Below, one piece after another: positions 9,062 to 18,118 of a stretch of 64,000 bases of DNA (position 1 is the stretch's first letter; each line of letters begins with the position of its first letter). The stretch comes from JAMXLO01 sp963749575 (GTDB taxonomy: Bacteria; Pseudomonadota; Alphaproteobacteria; Acetobacterales; Acetobacteraceae), in contig CAVVNM010000014.1 in assembly GCA_963749575.1 (NCBI GenBank), positions 682,001 to 746,000 on the forward strand, written 5' to 3'. The position numbers and the translations under genes were made by a program. Below the pieces are notes generated by a model. It was not told where the DNA came from, did not search any database, and worked only from the letters and a program-made list of their open reading frames with translations.

Positions 9062-10197
9062 GTGAAGGTGCCCCTCTCCCGGTCCGGCTCGCGACCGAAA
9101 TGGCCATACGCCGAGGTGGGCACATAGATCGGCCGGTTCAAATGCAGATGCTCGCGGATGCCGCGCGGCGTGAGGTTCATCAGCTCGCGGAGAGTGCTCT
9201 CGATCCGCGTCTCGTCCACGTCCTTGCCGGTGTTCTGTAGATCGACATACACCGATAGCGGGCGCGCGATGCCGATCGCGTAGCTGATCTGGATGGTGCA
9301 GCGATCGGCCAGCCCCGCCGCCACCACGTTCTTCGCCAGATACCGACAGGCGTATGCGGCAGAGCGGTCCACCTTGGTGGGGTCCTTGCCGCTGAACGCA
9401 CCGCCGCCATGCGGGGCCGCGCCACCATACGTATCGACGATGATCTTGCGCCCGGTCAGGCCGCAGTCGCCGTCCGGGCCGCCGGTGACGAACTTGCCGG
9501 TCGGGTTCACGTGGAACTCGCCGTCCGGGCACATCCAGCCGTCCGGCAGTGTGCTCTTCACGATCGGCCACAGCATTCGCTTGATCTCGGCCTGCTCGAG
9601 GTCCTCGACGTGCTGGGTGGAAACCACGATGCTGGTCGCACCGACCGGCTTGCCGTCAACGTAGCGCAGGGTAACCTGGCTCTTGGCGTCGGGCAGCAGG
9701 CCTTCCACCGACTTGTCGCGAACGTGCCGCAGCTCGCGGATGCGGTGCAGGATGGCATGCGCGTAGTGGATCGGCGCCGGCATCAGCGCTTCGGTCTCGC
9801 GGCACGCGTAACCGAACATCATGCCCTGGTCGCCGGCGCCCTCGTCCTTGTTGCCGGCAGCGTCCACGCCTTGCGCGATGTCGGACGACTGCGCGTGCAG
9901 GTGGCAGGCGATGTCCGCCTTGTCCCAACTGAAGCCGGCCTGGTCGTAGCCAATGTCGTGGATCGCCATGCGGGCCAGATGGTGCAGCAGGTCGGGCGTG
10001 ACCGTGGCCGGTCCACGGGTCTCACCGGCGAACACCACGCGGTTGGTGGTGACCAAGGTCTCGCAGGCGACGCGCGAATATGGGTCGGCAGCCAGATACG
10101 CATCCAACACGGTGTCGCTGAGCCGGTCGGCGACCTTGTCGGGATGGCCTTCGGAGACGGATTCAGAGGTGAACAGGAACTCGCCCGTATCGCGCAT
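9010..10197 (-). CDS. metK: S-adenosylmethionine synthetase
   Basis: 395 residues, full length. It makes SAM from methionine and ATP in the cytoplasm. Diagnostic motifs are SVSEGHPDKVADR near the N-terminus (ATP and methionine binding), GAGDQGMMFGYA in the centre, and GGAAPHGGGAFSGKDPTKVD (P-loop-like, triphosphate binding). The start ATG has GGGAG about 9 bases upstream. The leader carries two mutually exclusive GC hairpins, which may regulate it. The downstream trmB frame overlaps its 3' end. Confidence 0.97.
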   Translation of the reverse strand: MRDTGEFLFTSESVSEGHPDKVADRLSDTVLDAYLAADPYSRVACETLVTTNRVVFAGETRGPATVTPDLLHHLARMAIHDIGYDQAGFSWDKADIACHLHAQSSDIAQGVDAAGNKDEGAGDQGMMFGYACRETEALMPAPIHYAHAILHRIRELRHVRDKSVEGLLPDAKSQVTLRYVDGKPVGATSIVVSTQHVEDLEQAEIKRMLWPIVKSTLPDGWMCPDGEFHVNPTGKFVTGGPDGDCGLTGRKIIVDTYGGAAPHGGGAFSGKDPTKVDRSAAYACRYLAKNVVAAGLADRCTIQISYAIGIARPLSVYVDLQNTGKDVDETRIESTLRELMNLTPRGIREHLHLNRPIYVPTSAYGHFGREPDRERGTFTWEKTDLAPALRAAFGR

Positions 10198-10218
10198 CGA
10201 TGGGTTTCTCCCGTGAAT

Positions 10219-10258
10219 TGGGGGGTTGTCGGTGTGTGAGGGAAACCCCCCTGGGGGT
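10219..10258 (-). promoter_or_regulatory. metK leader: two competing hairpins
   Basis: In the metK leader, ACCCC-4-GGGGT (10245-10258) can form first during transcription. The longer AACCCCCC/GGGGGGTT pairing (10244-10251 with 10220-10227) uses the same C-run and closes nearer the ribosome site at 10203-10211. Such mutually exclusive pairs are seen in attenuators and riboswitches. I do not recognise any known SAM riboswitch class here. Confidence 0.35.
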
Positions 10259-10330
10259 CAAGGGCGCGGTGGACTGGTGGCGCGGCGGCCTTTGTGAACA
10301 GATACGATCGTCCATTGGGGAGAAACCGCC

Positions 10331-11092
10331 ATGCCGTTCTACGAGAAAGCGGATGTCCGCATCCACTACGAAGAGGCCGGCTCCGGCTTCCCGTTGTTGC
10401 TCATCCCCGGTGGGGGTCTGAACTCGACGATCCCCTTCGTCAAAGAGAAGGGGCCGTTCAACGCAATCGAGGAGTTCGAGGGCGAGTACCGCTGCATCGT
10501 GGCGGACCTGCGCAATGCCAACGGCGGCCGGTCCTCCGGCCCGATCGAGATCGACCGGCCCTGGGACGCCTACACCGATGACCACCTTGGCCTGATGGAT
10601 CATCTGGGCATCCGGGAGTTCATGGTGATGGGCTTCTGCATCGGCGGCCCCCTCATCTGGAACATGTTGCGGAGGGCGTCTGATCGCGTCGTAGCCGCCG
10701 TGCTGGCGCAGCCCAGCGGGTTCCGTCCCGAGCTGCCCGATCTGTTCTACCAGAACAACATCAAGGGCTGGGGTCCACCACTGTGCGAACGCCGTCCCGA
10801 TATCACGATGGCGATGGTCGATGCGTTCCTGAAGAGAATGTACGGCGCCAACCCCGACTTCGTCTTCACCGTGACACGCGATTTCGTGCGCAACTGCCAG
10901 ACGCCCTTACTGGTCCTGCCCGACGACGTCCCGGCCCACCCGTACACCGTAGCCATGGAGACCGTGCGTCTCGCGCCTCACGCCGAAGCGAGCATTTACC
11001 CCTGGAAGGAGACCAAGGACCAGATTGTCCAGGCAGTGCGCCACGTACGCACGTTCCTGCGCGCGCACCAACCGGTGACCGCCGCCGACTGA
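10331..11092 (+). CDS. Alpha/beta hydrolase with cysteine at the nucleophile position
   Basis: 253 residues of alpha/beta-hydrolase fold. The oxyanion segment LLLIPGGGLNS is near residue 23, and the nucleophile elbow reads MGFCIGGP at residues 99-106, with Cys103 where most family members have serine. A cysteine nucleophile occurs in dienelactone hydrolase and in some related hydrolases. The last segment, HVRTFLRAH, is the usual C-terminal helix. The substrate is unknown. GGGGAGAAACCGCC precedes the ATG. It is divergent from metK. Confidence 0.8.
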   Translation: MPFYEKADVRIHYEEAGSGFPLLLIPGGGLNSTIPFVKEKGPFNAIEEFEGEYRCIVADLRNANGGRSSGPIEIDRPWDAYTDDHLGLMDHLGIREFMVMGFCIGGPLIWNMLRRASDRVVAAVLAQPSGFRPELPDLFYQNNIKGWGPPLCERRPDITMAMVDAFLKRMYGANPDFVFTVTRDFVRNCQTPLLVLPDDVPAHPYTVAMETVRLAPHAEASIYPWKETKDQIVQAVRHVRTFLRAHQPVTAAD

Positions 11093-11171
11093 AGGCCGAC
11101 CGGGCAGACGTTGGGGAGCATACCTGAGAAGCTCGGAGTGCGCCGCTGAATGCGGCCCGGGGTCCGGTCGG

Positions 11172-11558
11172 CTACGCCACCGCCTCTGCCTCGATCTCCA
11201 CCATAAACCGCGGATCGGCCAGTCCCGCGACGAACAACAGGGTAGAGCACGGCGCATGCCCGCCATACACCGCATCGCGCGCCGCACGGAACGAAGCCAG
11301 CAGGGACCGGTCGGTCAGGAATACCGTCGTCTTGACCAGATTGGCGATGCTCATCCCGTTCGCCGCCAGCAGCGCTCGAAGATTGGCGAATACCTGAGCG
11401 ATCTGGCCTTCGCCGGTATTTGGCACCGACCCATCCGCCGCAATTCCGACCTGGCCGGACATGATAAGACGATGCTGTTCGCCCTGGATCAGCATTGAGT
11501 GTGTGTAGCCCGCCGGTGCACGCAAGGTCGGCGGATTGCTTGCAGTAATCGTCGCCAT
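11172..11558 (-). CDS. RidA family (YjgF/YER057c/UK114) protein
   Basis: 128 residues. The family deaminates reactive enamine/imine intermediates, or acts as a related hydrolase. Typical features are SGQVGIAADGSV, the central stretch NLRALLAANGMSIANLVKTT, and the end FMVEIEAEAVA. The open frame extends upstream, but ATG 11558 begins the homologous region and follows GAGGAGAAGCGGT. It is 19 bases downstream of a MetX-like hydrolase gene on the same strand, so the two are probably co-transcribed. Confidence 0.88.
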   Translation of the reverse strand: MATITASNPPTLRAPAGYTHSMLIQGEQHRLIMSGQVGIAADGSVPNTGEGQIAQVFANLRALLAANGMSIANLVKTTVFLTDRSLLASFRAARDAVYGGHAPCSTLLFVAGLADPRFMVEIEAEAVA

Positions 11559-11577
11559 ACCGCTTCTCCTCGATCTG

Positions 11578-12606
11578 CTACCGCGCGAGCCAGTCCCGCA
11601 CGGCGTCCTTGATAAACCGCGCATCCATTGGGTGCGCCGCCGGGTTGCCGGCGCGATGCCCCCAAATGCTGTGGATCGGCTTCAGCTCCGCCCGCGCCAG
11701 GAACGGCAACTCGGCCGCATTGTCGGCGACGCAGAAATACAGATCGGTCTCACTCGGCATCAGCAGCACCCGCGCGCGGATCGCCCGCAACGCGCGCGGC
11801 AGATCACCGCGATGCTGTGCGTTGTCGCTGATGTCGGCGGTATCCCACGTGCGAAGCTGGGCGTATTGATTGGCGGCCGGGCGCGCGCCGAAGCGATCCT
11901 CCCAATCGGTGCGCAGGAACGTCTCGAGGTCCGGCGCGCCGAGATTTGGCCGCGGCCCGGACGCCAGGTGCAAGCCCGCGCGATAGAAATCCTGACTAAG
12001 CGCCCACGCCGCATAGATACGCCCGAATGCTCGCTTCGCTGCGCGCGGCTCAGCCGAAAACCGGCCGTCGCCAAGATGCTCCGGGGCCGCCTCCAGTGTC
12101 GCCATCAGACTGCGGAGAAACACCTGGTTGTGCACGGCGGTGCGAGCCACACCGCAGTTCACCACGATGCGGTCCACGGCGTCGGGGAACAGCGCGGCCC
12201 AGTGATAGGCCTGCAACGCGCCCATCGACCAGCCATATACGCAGGCAACATGTTCGATGCCGAACATCGCCTGGAGCGCGCGGCGCTGGGTCTGCACGTT
12301 GTCGGAGATCGTCACCAGCGGCGGATAGTCCGCGGTGTTGGAAGGACTGGACGACAGCCCGTTGCCGAACATGTCCAGGATCACGATGAACCAGCGGGTC
12401 GGGTCCAGAACGCCTTCGGGGCCGATCAACCACTCGAGGTCGGGATGCTGTGCGCCGTAACTCGTAGGATAGACGATGACGTTGTCGCGCGCCGGCGCCA
12501 GCGTGCCGTGCGCCTTCCATGACAAGCGCGCGCTGTGCAGTACGGCGCCGGAATGCAACGTCAGGTTCCCGGCGTCGAAGGTTCCCTGCTGCGTAGGCCA
12601 CGTCAT
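11578..12606 (-). CDS. Alpha/beta hydrolase, homoserine O-acetyltransferase (MetX)-like
   Basis: 342 residues. The beginning (FDAGNLTLHSGAVL..A.L...AHGTL) and the nucleophile elbow YGWSMGALQA (Ser127) match the MetX-like branch of alpha/beta hydrolases. An aspartate in LMPSETDLYF and a histidine in SIWGHRAGNP complete the probable triad. True MetX proteins make O-acetylhomoserine, but many relatives of this size have unknown substrates, so transfer of that function is not safe. It is divergent from rlmH and followed by the RidA gene. Confidence 0.8.
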   Translation of the reverse strand: MTWPTQQGTFDAGNLTLHSGAVLHSARLSWKAHGTLAPARDNVIVYPTSYGAQHPDLEWLIGPEGVLDPTRWFIVILDMFGNGLSSSPSNTADYPPLVTISDNVQTQRRALQAMFGIEHVACVYGWSMGALQAYHWAALFPDAVDRIVVNCGVARTAVHNQVFLRSLMATLEAAPEHLGDGRFSAEPRAAKRAFGRIYAAWALSQDFYRAGLHLASGPRPNLGAPDLETFLRTDWEDRFGARPAANQYAQLRTWDTADISDNAQHRGDLPRALRAIRARVLLMPSETDLYFCVADNAAELPFLARAELKPIHSIWGHRAGNPAAHPMDARFIKDAVRDWLAR

Positions 12607-12677
12607 CGCTTCCCCCTATGGTCCGCGCATGCGCATGGTCGGCATTGCCGTGCACGACCGCAAGGGGTGGGACGAGG

Positions 12678-13136
12678 ATGCTGCGTCTGATAGCTGTCGG
12701 CCGACTGCGCGGCGGTCCGGAGGCCGACCTGTTCACGCGCTACAATATGCGGCTGCGGCCGAAATTCACGGTGACCGAGATCGCCGAGGCACGCGGCGCG
12801 GCGGCGGCGGTGAAGCGACGCGAAGGTGAGGCGCTGTTGGGCGCGCTGCCCGATCCGGCATCGGTTATCGCTGTTGATCCCGGCGGAACGATGCCGGATA
12901 GCGAGGAACTGGCGCGCCTGCTCGAGCGCTGGCTGGCGGCGGGCCGCCCAGTGTGTTTCCTGATCGGCGGCGCAGAAGGGCTGGACGCGCCGGTGATCGC
13001 TCGCGCCGGCTATGTGCTGTCGCTCGGACGGCTGACTTGGCCGCACTTCCTCGCCCGCGTCATGCTGGCCGAACAGGTGTATCGCGCGCGCTCGATCGCG
13101 GCCGGTCATCCGTACCACCGGTCAGGACGGCCCTGA
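12678..13136 (+). CDS. rlmH: 23S rRNA (pseudouridine1915-N3)-methyltransferase
   Basis: 152 residues, the usual RlmH length. It is a SPOUT-fold dimer that methylates pseudouridine 1915 in helix 69 of 23S rRNA. Seen are the opening MLRLIAVGRL, the knot region CFLIGGAEGLDAPV, and the C-terminal HPYHRSGRP; the conserved H-P-Y-H-R end is intact. ATG 12678 is chosen because it begins the homology and GACGAGG lies just upstream; the frame itself is open further. The common neighbour rsfS is not present. Confidence 0.93.
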   Translation: MLRLIAVGRLRGGPEADLFTRYNMRLRPKFTVTEIAEARGAAAAVKRREGEALLGALPDPASVIAVDPGGTMPDSEELARLLERWLAAGRPVCFLIGGAEGLDAPVIARAGYVLSLGRLTWPHFLARVMLAEQVYRARSIAAGHPYHRSGRP

Positions 13137-13157
13137 GGCCGCCCCGCCGACAGCGCG

Positions 13158-14354
13158 CTACACCGTCGCGCCGGCCATCAACTCGCCGAAGCGCACCCAG
13201 GTCTTGCCATCCCACTTCATGAACTGCATCGACGTGATCGGACGATGGTCGGTGTGCGTCGTGTTCAGCTTGATCCCGGGGAGCAGCACCGGCAGCTCGT
13301 AGTCGTGCAGGTTCTCCGCCTGCTTCATCACGTTGTCACGCGAGAAGTCGCCATTGCACTGCTTCAGCACCTGCAGCATCGTATTGCTGACGGCATAGGC
13401 GAACACGTAGCTCGCATCGGTGACATCGCCGCCCGGCATATACTGCGCCATGAAGTCCCGCCAATGCTTCATGCCGGCGTCGTCCTTGAACACCGGATCG
13501 GTCGGGTCCTTCAGATAGGCCGTGCTGAGCATGCCGACGGCCTTTTCCGGCCCGGCCGGGGTGATCACGGCGCCGACCGAGATCGCCACGTTGGTCATGT
13601 AGAAGGCTGGCTTCCAGTTCAACGCGTAAACCTTGCTGATCGACTGCGCGGCGAACTTCGGAATGCCCGCAACCAGCAGCACGTTGGCGCCGGAACTCTG
13701 CAGCTCGACAATCTGTGAATCGATCGTCGGATCGGTGGTCTCATAGCTGGCGGTCCTTACGACGATCTTGTCCCAGTCGTCGCCCAGGATGTCGCGCACG
13801 CCGGTCGGATAATCCTTACCGAAGTCGTCGTTCTGATACAGGATCGCGAGCTTCGGATCCTTCACGTTCGCCAGTATGTGCTTGGCGTAGATTTGCGCTT
13901 CGGTGCGATAGCCGGGCTGGAAGCCCATCGTCCAGGGATACTTCTTGATGTCGGCCCACTTGCTCGCGCCGGAACCAACGAACAGGTGCGGTATCTTCTT
14001 GTGGTTCAGATACTCCGCGATTGCCGAATTGCAGGGCGTGCCCAGGTTCTGAAAGCAGAAATCGACCTGATCCTCCTCGACCAGCCGGCGCACCTGCTCC
14101 ACCGTCTTGGGCGGGCTGTAGCCGTCATCGTAGGAGATGAAATCGATCATGTGGCCGTCAACGCCGCCCTGCTCGTTGACCATCTTGAAGAACGCGCTCT
14201 CGGTGCGGCCGATCACGCCATAGGTCGAGGCGGGACCGCTGTACGGCATCGTGTTGCCGATCTTCACCGTATTGGCGAGGGCGGCACGGGCGCGTGGCAA
14301 CCCGGTTGCCATGACGGCAAATCCGCTCGCCATCGCAGCTCTGCGACCGATCAT
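13158..14354 (-). CDS. ABC transporter substrate-binding protein, branched-chain amino acid (LivK) type
   Basis: 398 residues. The N-terminal MIGRRAAMASGFAVMATGLP is a signal sequence with a double arginine. The mature protein has the type I binding fold: KIGNTMPYSGPASTYGVIGR, the hinge region DPKLAILYQNDDFGKDYPTG, and ELQSSGANVLLVAGIP. No permease or ATPase of the Liv type is adjacent, so it is an orphan component. Ligands of such proteins include amino acids, aromatic acids and amides. The start ATG is supported by AGGAGA. Confidence 0.88.
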   Translation of the reverse strand: MIGRRAAMASGFAVMATGLPRARAALANTVKIGNTMPYSGPASTYGVIGRTESAFFKMVNEQGGVDGHMIDFISYDDGYSPPKTVEQVRRLVEEDQVDFCFQNLGTPCNSAIAEYLNHKKIPHLFVGSGASKWADIKKYPWTMGFQPGYRTEAQIYAKHILANVKDPKLAILYQNDDFGKDYPTGVRDILGDDWDKIVVRTASYETTDPTIDSQIVELQSSGANVLLVAGIPKFAAQSISKVYALNWKPAFYMTNVAISVGAVITPAGPEKAVGMLSTAYLKDPTDPVFKDDAGMKHWRDFMAQYMPGGDVTDASYVFAYAVSNTMLQVLKQCNGDFSRDNVMKQAENLHDYELPVLLPGIKLNTTHTDHRPITSMQFMKWDGKTWVRFGELMAGATV

Positions 14355-14611
14355 GTTTGTTCTCCTGAACGTTTGTCGTCTCCCGTCCCGGCTCATTGGC
14401 CGGCAGCGGGACATTGCGCCATTCTTGCCACGGCGGCTACAGCCGGCGCGCACCATGCTCGTCCAGGCAAGCGAAAACAGTCCCCGGCCGCCCGTGATAG
14501 CGGTCCACAGGCAGAAATTCGGACCAGGCGGCGTCACACTCCGTCGCCATTGCAGCTCCTGTGGATCCGAGAAAAGCCGTGGTCGCAACACGATCCTCTC
14601 AAAATCCATGC

Positions 14612-14905
14612 CGCGATGCTCCTCATTCGGTGAGGCCGCCACCAAACAAGCTGCCAGGACCGCATTGGAAGTGGGATTTCGACACCTGGATTGTACGGAA
14701 CTGTACCGGAATGAAGTAGCGGTCGGCGATGCGACGCAGGAGGCGTTGAAGGCGGGGACAATTCAGCGGGAGGCAGCACGTCTTCGTGACCACCAAGCTA
14801 TGATGCACCATGTGGCGGGCGCCCGAATATGACCCACGGTGCCGCAACACCTGTCTCGATGCAGCAACGCCCCGGTGGTGGACGTCGTCGAGAACGACCA
14901 GACCA
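14612..14905 (+). pseudogene. Aldo/keto reductase 5' remnant
   Basis: In the 599-base gap between two minus-strand genes, a plus-strand frame reads AARTALEVGFRHLDCTELYR, then NEVAVGDATQEALKAGTIQRE. It continues one frame on with VFVTTKL followed by a stop codon and then WRAPEYDP. This is the N-terminal beta-barrel start of aldo/keto reductases (GYRHIDTA..YGNE..VG..L, then FVTTKLW). Nothing of the NADPH-binding half follows. The gene is truncated, frameshifted and interrupted by a stop. The remaining part of the gap (14355-14611) shows nothing beyond the leader of the Liv-type gene. Confidence 0.6.
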
Positions 14906-14953
14906 ACAAGGTGGCCGCCGCAACGCCCCGGGAAGCGGGCTGCGTGCCCCCGC

Positions 14954-16231
14954 CTACGCGGTGGCGCCGGCGTCCTCCAGCAGCAGCCAGATCGCTGCTG
15001 TCCAGGAAAAATCCGCGCCGCCGACACCCTTGCCGTCGGTCGGATCGAAATACTCCGACAGCCCGCCGGCGTCGATCAGCCGTCGCGTGTCGTCGCGGAT
15101 GCGGGTGGCCATCGGCGCGTTCCCCGCGTTGGCAAACCCCTCGGCGATCATCCAGTTCACCACTGCCCAAACCGGTCCGCGCCAGTACCGCAATGGCTCG
15201 AAGCTGGCATGTCCCGGATCGGTCGACGGCACCAGCCACCTCACCCGCGCGGCCCACCGGTCCAGCGTCGCCGCCAGCGCGCGCGCCTGCTCCGCCGAGG
15301 TCGCTCCGGCGAACAGCGGGAGAAAGCCACCGGATATGCCGATCGGGATGGCGGACCCGTCAATCAGGTCCAGGCACGTAAACAGCCCGAGCGCAGAATC
15401 CCACAGCCGCCCGATCGCCGTCTCCATCCGTACGATCCGTTCGGTGATCTCCGCACCGTCACGCGCCGATCCGAAGCGGCCCGCCAGTTGCAGAAGATCG
15501 CGCTCGGCACGCAGCAAAATCGCGTTGGTGGCGACGTCCGCGACTTTGAACGGCGAGACCTGCAGCATCCGCGCGGGCTGCCACCCCACCGCTCGGAACG
15601 CGTCAACCAGGTGGATGAAGCGCTGATAGTCCTCGGCGAGCGGCCGCATGACGGGGTCGATATGCGAGGTGTCGCGCCTGCGGATCGTCGTCACCGTGTC
15701 GGTTGGCACCCGTGCCATGGCCGTGTCCCAGGCGGGGGAGTTGTCCATGCCCGTTTCCCACGGGTGCAGTGTCGCCACCAGGCCGCTACCCTGCGGATCG
15801 CGCGCATTCGCCCACCACCGATGGTTCGCCAGCAGGCGCGGGTAGACCGCCGCCGCACGCTGCTCCGCCGCCGACGCGTCCTTCGCCCCCTGCCACAGCC
15901 GCGCTACCGCGGTCGCGAGCACCGGCGGCTGCGTGATGCCGGAGGTCGGCGGCGTGCGCGCGATGCCCCAGACCTCCGGGCCCGGGAAATAGTCGTCGGA
16001 GGGCGCGTGGAACACGATCTGCGGAACCAGCCCGTCTTCCCACTGGCCTTTCAGCAGCGACTCGATCTCGCTCCAGCCCCGCGCTTCGTCGAACGTTGCC
16101 CATCCCATCGCCACGAACGCCGAATCCCAGTTCCACTGGAACGGATACAGCCGCGCCGTCGGCACGCAGTAGCCGCCACGGTCGTTCGCCCGCAGCACGG
16201 CGCGCGCCTGCTCCGATCGTGCCACCATCAC
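14954..16231 (-). CDS. Glycoside hydrolase, GH63/MGH1-like (alpha/alpha)6 barrel
   Basis: 425 residues. The motif FQWNWDSAFVAMGWATFDEARGW near residue 30, HPWETGMDNSPAWD near residue 170, and YWRGPVWAVVNW near residue 350 are characteristic of the GH63 clan that includes mannosylglycerate hydrolase and YgjK-like alpha-glucosidases. It has no signal peptide and therefore probably acts in the cytoplasm on the sugar imported by the adjacent transporter. It is the last gene of a LacI-controlled operon; its ATG lies upstream of the ATPase stop with a 4-base overlap. Candidate substrates are mannosyl- or glucosyl-glycerate and alpha-glucosides. Confidence 0.82.
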   Translation of the reverse strand: MMVARSEQARAVLRANDRGGYCVPTARLYPFQWNWDSAFVAMGWATFDEARGWSEIESLLKGQWEDGLVPQIVFHAPSDDYFPGPEVWGIARTPPTSGITQPPVLATAVARLWQGAKDASAAEQRAAAVYPRLLANHRWWANARDPQGSGLVATLHPWETGMDNSPAWDTAMARVPTDTVTTIRRRDTSHIDPVMRPLAEDYQRFIHLVDAFRAVGWQPARMLQVSPFKVADVATNAILLRAERDLLQLAGRFGSARDGAEITERIVRMETAIGRLWDSALGLFTCLDLIDGSAIPIGISGGFLPLFAGATSAEQARALAATLDRWAARVRWLVPSTDPGHASFEPLRYWRGPVWAVVNWMIAEGFANAGNAPMATRIRDDTRRLIDAGGLSEYFDPTDGKGVGGADFSWTAAIWLLLEDAGATA

Positions 16232-17280
16232 GCATTCGCTCCGAGCGATGCCCCGCTGGTCGCGTCCATCCAGCTGATCCGGCCCGGCAACGGCCGCAAG
16301 TGGAGAACCGCGCCCTGCTGCGGCCGGGCGTCGGATGGCGCGACCACGCGAATCTGCTGTCCTGCCACGCTGCCGGTCAGCAGCGTGTGCGAGCCCATCG
16401 GCTCGGTCACCCGCACCTCGAACGGAAATCCAGCACCCGGCTCGGCCATCTCCAGATCCTCGCCACGGATGCCCAGCACCACCGTGTCCGCATTGGTCGG
16501 CGCCGCCAGCGAGAGCGCACCGAGTTGCACCTGCCCGCCGGATACCGGGAGCGAAAGAAAATTCATCGGCGGGCTGCCGACGAACCCGCCGACGAACCGT
16601 GTTGCCGGATTGCGGTAGATTTCGGTAGGCCGGTCCATCTGCACGATGCGCCCGGCATGCAGTACGGCGATGCGATCGGCCAGCCCCATCGCTTCGGTCT
16701 GGTCGTGCGTCACGTACACCGTGGTGGTGCCGGCCTCTTGCAGCACGCCCTTCAATTCGGCGCGCATTTCCAGCCGTAGCAGCGCATCGAGGTTGGACAG
16801 CGGCTCGTCCATCAGCAGCACCGCCGGTTCAATGGCCAGCGCCCGCGCCACCGCCACGCGCTGGCGCTGCCCGCCCGAAAGCTGGCCAGGATAGCGCTGC
16901 AGGTACGGCTCGATATGCAGCAGCGCTGCCGCCTTCTCCACCTGGCGCGCGATCCGCGCCTTGTCGGTGCCGGACATGCGCAAGCCGAACCCGACATTAT
17001 CCGCCACCGTCATGTGCGGAAACACCGCGTAGTTCTGGAACACCATGGCCAGTCCGCGCTTGCGCGGCGGCAGATCCGAGACATCGTGCCCGCCGATGAG
17101 CACACGCCCTGCGGTCTGTACCTCGAGCCCGGCGATGATGCGCAGCAGCGTGGTCTTGCCACAGCCGGACGGACCCAGCAGTGCCAGGAACTCGCCATCC
17201 GCGATGCGCAGGCTGACGCTCTCCAGTGCAACCGTCGCGCCGAACGCCTTGCGCACGTCATCGATGACGATCTCGGCCAC
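16228..17280 (-). CDS. Sugar ABC transporter ATPase (MalK/UgpC type)
   Basis: 350 residues, the length expected for CUT1 ATPases with a C-terminal regulatory OB domain. Walker A is GPSGCGKTT (residues 37-45), Q-loop MVFQNYAVFPHM, signature LSGGQRQRVAVARAL, Walker B AVLLMDEPLSNLD, and switch histidine VTHDQTEAMG. It powers the two permeases encoded just upstream and may also serve other sugar systems in the cell that lack their own ATPase. It sits between the permease gene and the glycosidase gene. Confidence 0.95.
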   Translation of the reverse strand: MAEIVIDDVRKAFGATVALESVSLRIADGEFLALLGPSGCGKTTLLRIIAGLEVQTAGRVLIGGHDVSDLPPRKRGLAMVFQNYAVFPHMTVADNVGFGLRMSGTDKARIARQVEKAAALLHIEPYLQRYPGQLSGGQRQRVAVARALAIEPAVLLMDEPLSNLDALLRLEMRAELKGVLQEAGTTTVYVTHDQTEAMGLADRIAVLHAGRIVQMDRPTEIYRNPATRFVGGFVGSPPMNFLSLPVSGGQVQLGALSLAAPTNADTVVLGIRGEDLEMAEPGAGFPFEVRVTEPMGSHTLLTGSVAGQQIRVVAPSDARPQQGAVLHLRPLPGRISWMDATSGASLGANA

Positions 17281-17307
17281 CTCAGTGCCCCCTGTCGGTG
17301 CTGTGTG

Positions 17308-18111
17308 TCATCGGTTGGCTATCCCCCACATCGCGAACAGGTGCCGCCGCACGAGAAAGATGAAAAAAACGGACGGAATGATCAGCACGAACCCGCCGGC
17401 GAACTGCACGTGAAGCGGGCTCTCAGCGAGCACGCTCAGCAGATAGGCCGTCAGCGTCTTGTGCCGCACCGTCAACACGGTCGCCGCGAACACCTCGTTC
17501 CATGAAATCACGAAGGCGAAGATCGAGGTCGCCGCGATCCCGGGCAGCGCCAGTGGAAGCACCACGCGCAGGAAGCCGGTGACGCCGGAGCAGCCGAACA
17601 CCCAGGCCGCCTCCTCGAACTCGCGCGGTATGGCCTGGAACAGGCTGGCCGATACCAGTACGGCGAACGGCAAGGCGAGCGCCGTGTGCATCAGGCTGAC
17701 GCCGAGTGGGGTGTCGTACAGCCCCAGCCGGATGAAACTCACGGTCAGTGGCAGCGCCAGGATCGCCACCGGGAAAGCCCGTGTCAGCAGGATCATCAGC
17801 CGGTACGTCGTGGCGCCGCGGAAGCTGAAGCGCGCAAGGGCATACCCCGCCGGCACGCCGAGCAGGATGGAAAAGAACATGCACAGCACGGCTGCTTCCA
17901 CGCTATACAGCGTTGACGTCCACACCCCGGCGATGTTGAGAAATTCTCGTAGCGTGGTGAACGAGACCGAAGTCGGCCAGAACGCCTTCGGCCAGCTGTT
18001 CACCGCCTCGCGCCCGCCGACGGCGCCCAGCGCGATGAAATACAACGGCACCAGCGTCCAGGCGCAAAGCACAACGATGCCGGTGAGGAAGATACCGCGG
18101 CGTACTGTCAT
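17308..18111 (-). CDS. Sugar ABC transporter permease, MalG type
   Basis: 267 residues with six predicted membrane segments. The ATPase-contact EAA loop appears as FEEAAWVFGCSGVTGFLRVV followed by LPLALPG. It forms the channel together with the preceding gene product and lies 7 bases after it. It is part of the LacI-binding protein-permease-permease-ATPase-glycosidase operon. Confidence 0.92.
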   Translation of the reverse strand: MTVRRGIFLTGIVVLCAWTLVPLYFIALGAVGGREAVNSWPKAFWPTSVSFTTLREFLNIAGVWTSTLYSVEAAVLCMFFSILLGVPAGYALARFSFRGATTYRLMILLTRAFPVAILALPLTVSFIRLGLYDTPLGVSLMHTALALPFAVLVSASLFQAIPREFEEAAWVFGCSGVTGFLRVVLPLALPGIAATSIFAFVISWNEVFAATVLTVRHKTLTAYLLSVLAESPLHVQFAGGFVLIIPSVFFIFLVRRHLFAMWGIANR

Positions 18112-18118
18112 CGCGGCC

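Noticed and set aside
10198..10330. Known SAM-II or SAM/SAH riboswitch before metK
   Set aside because: The conserved core sequences of these classes could not be found; only generic GC hairpins are visible.
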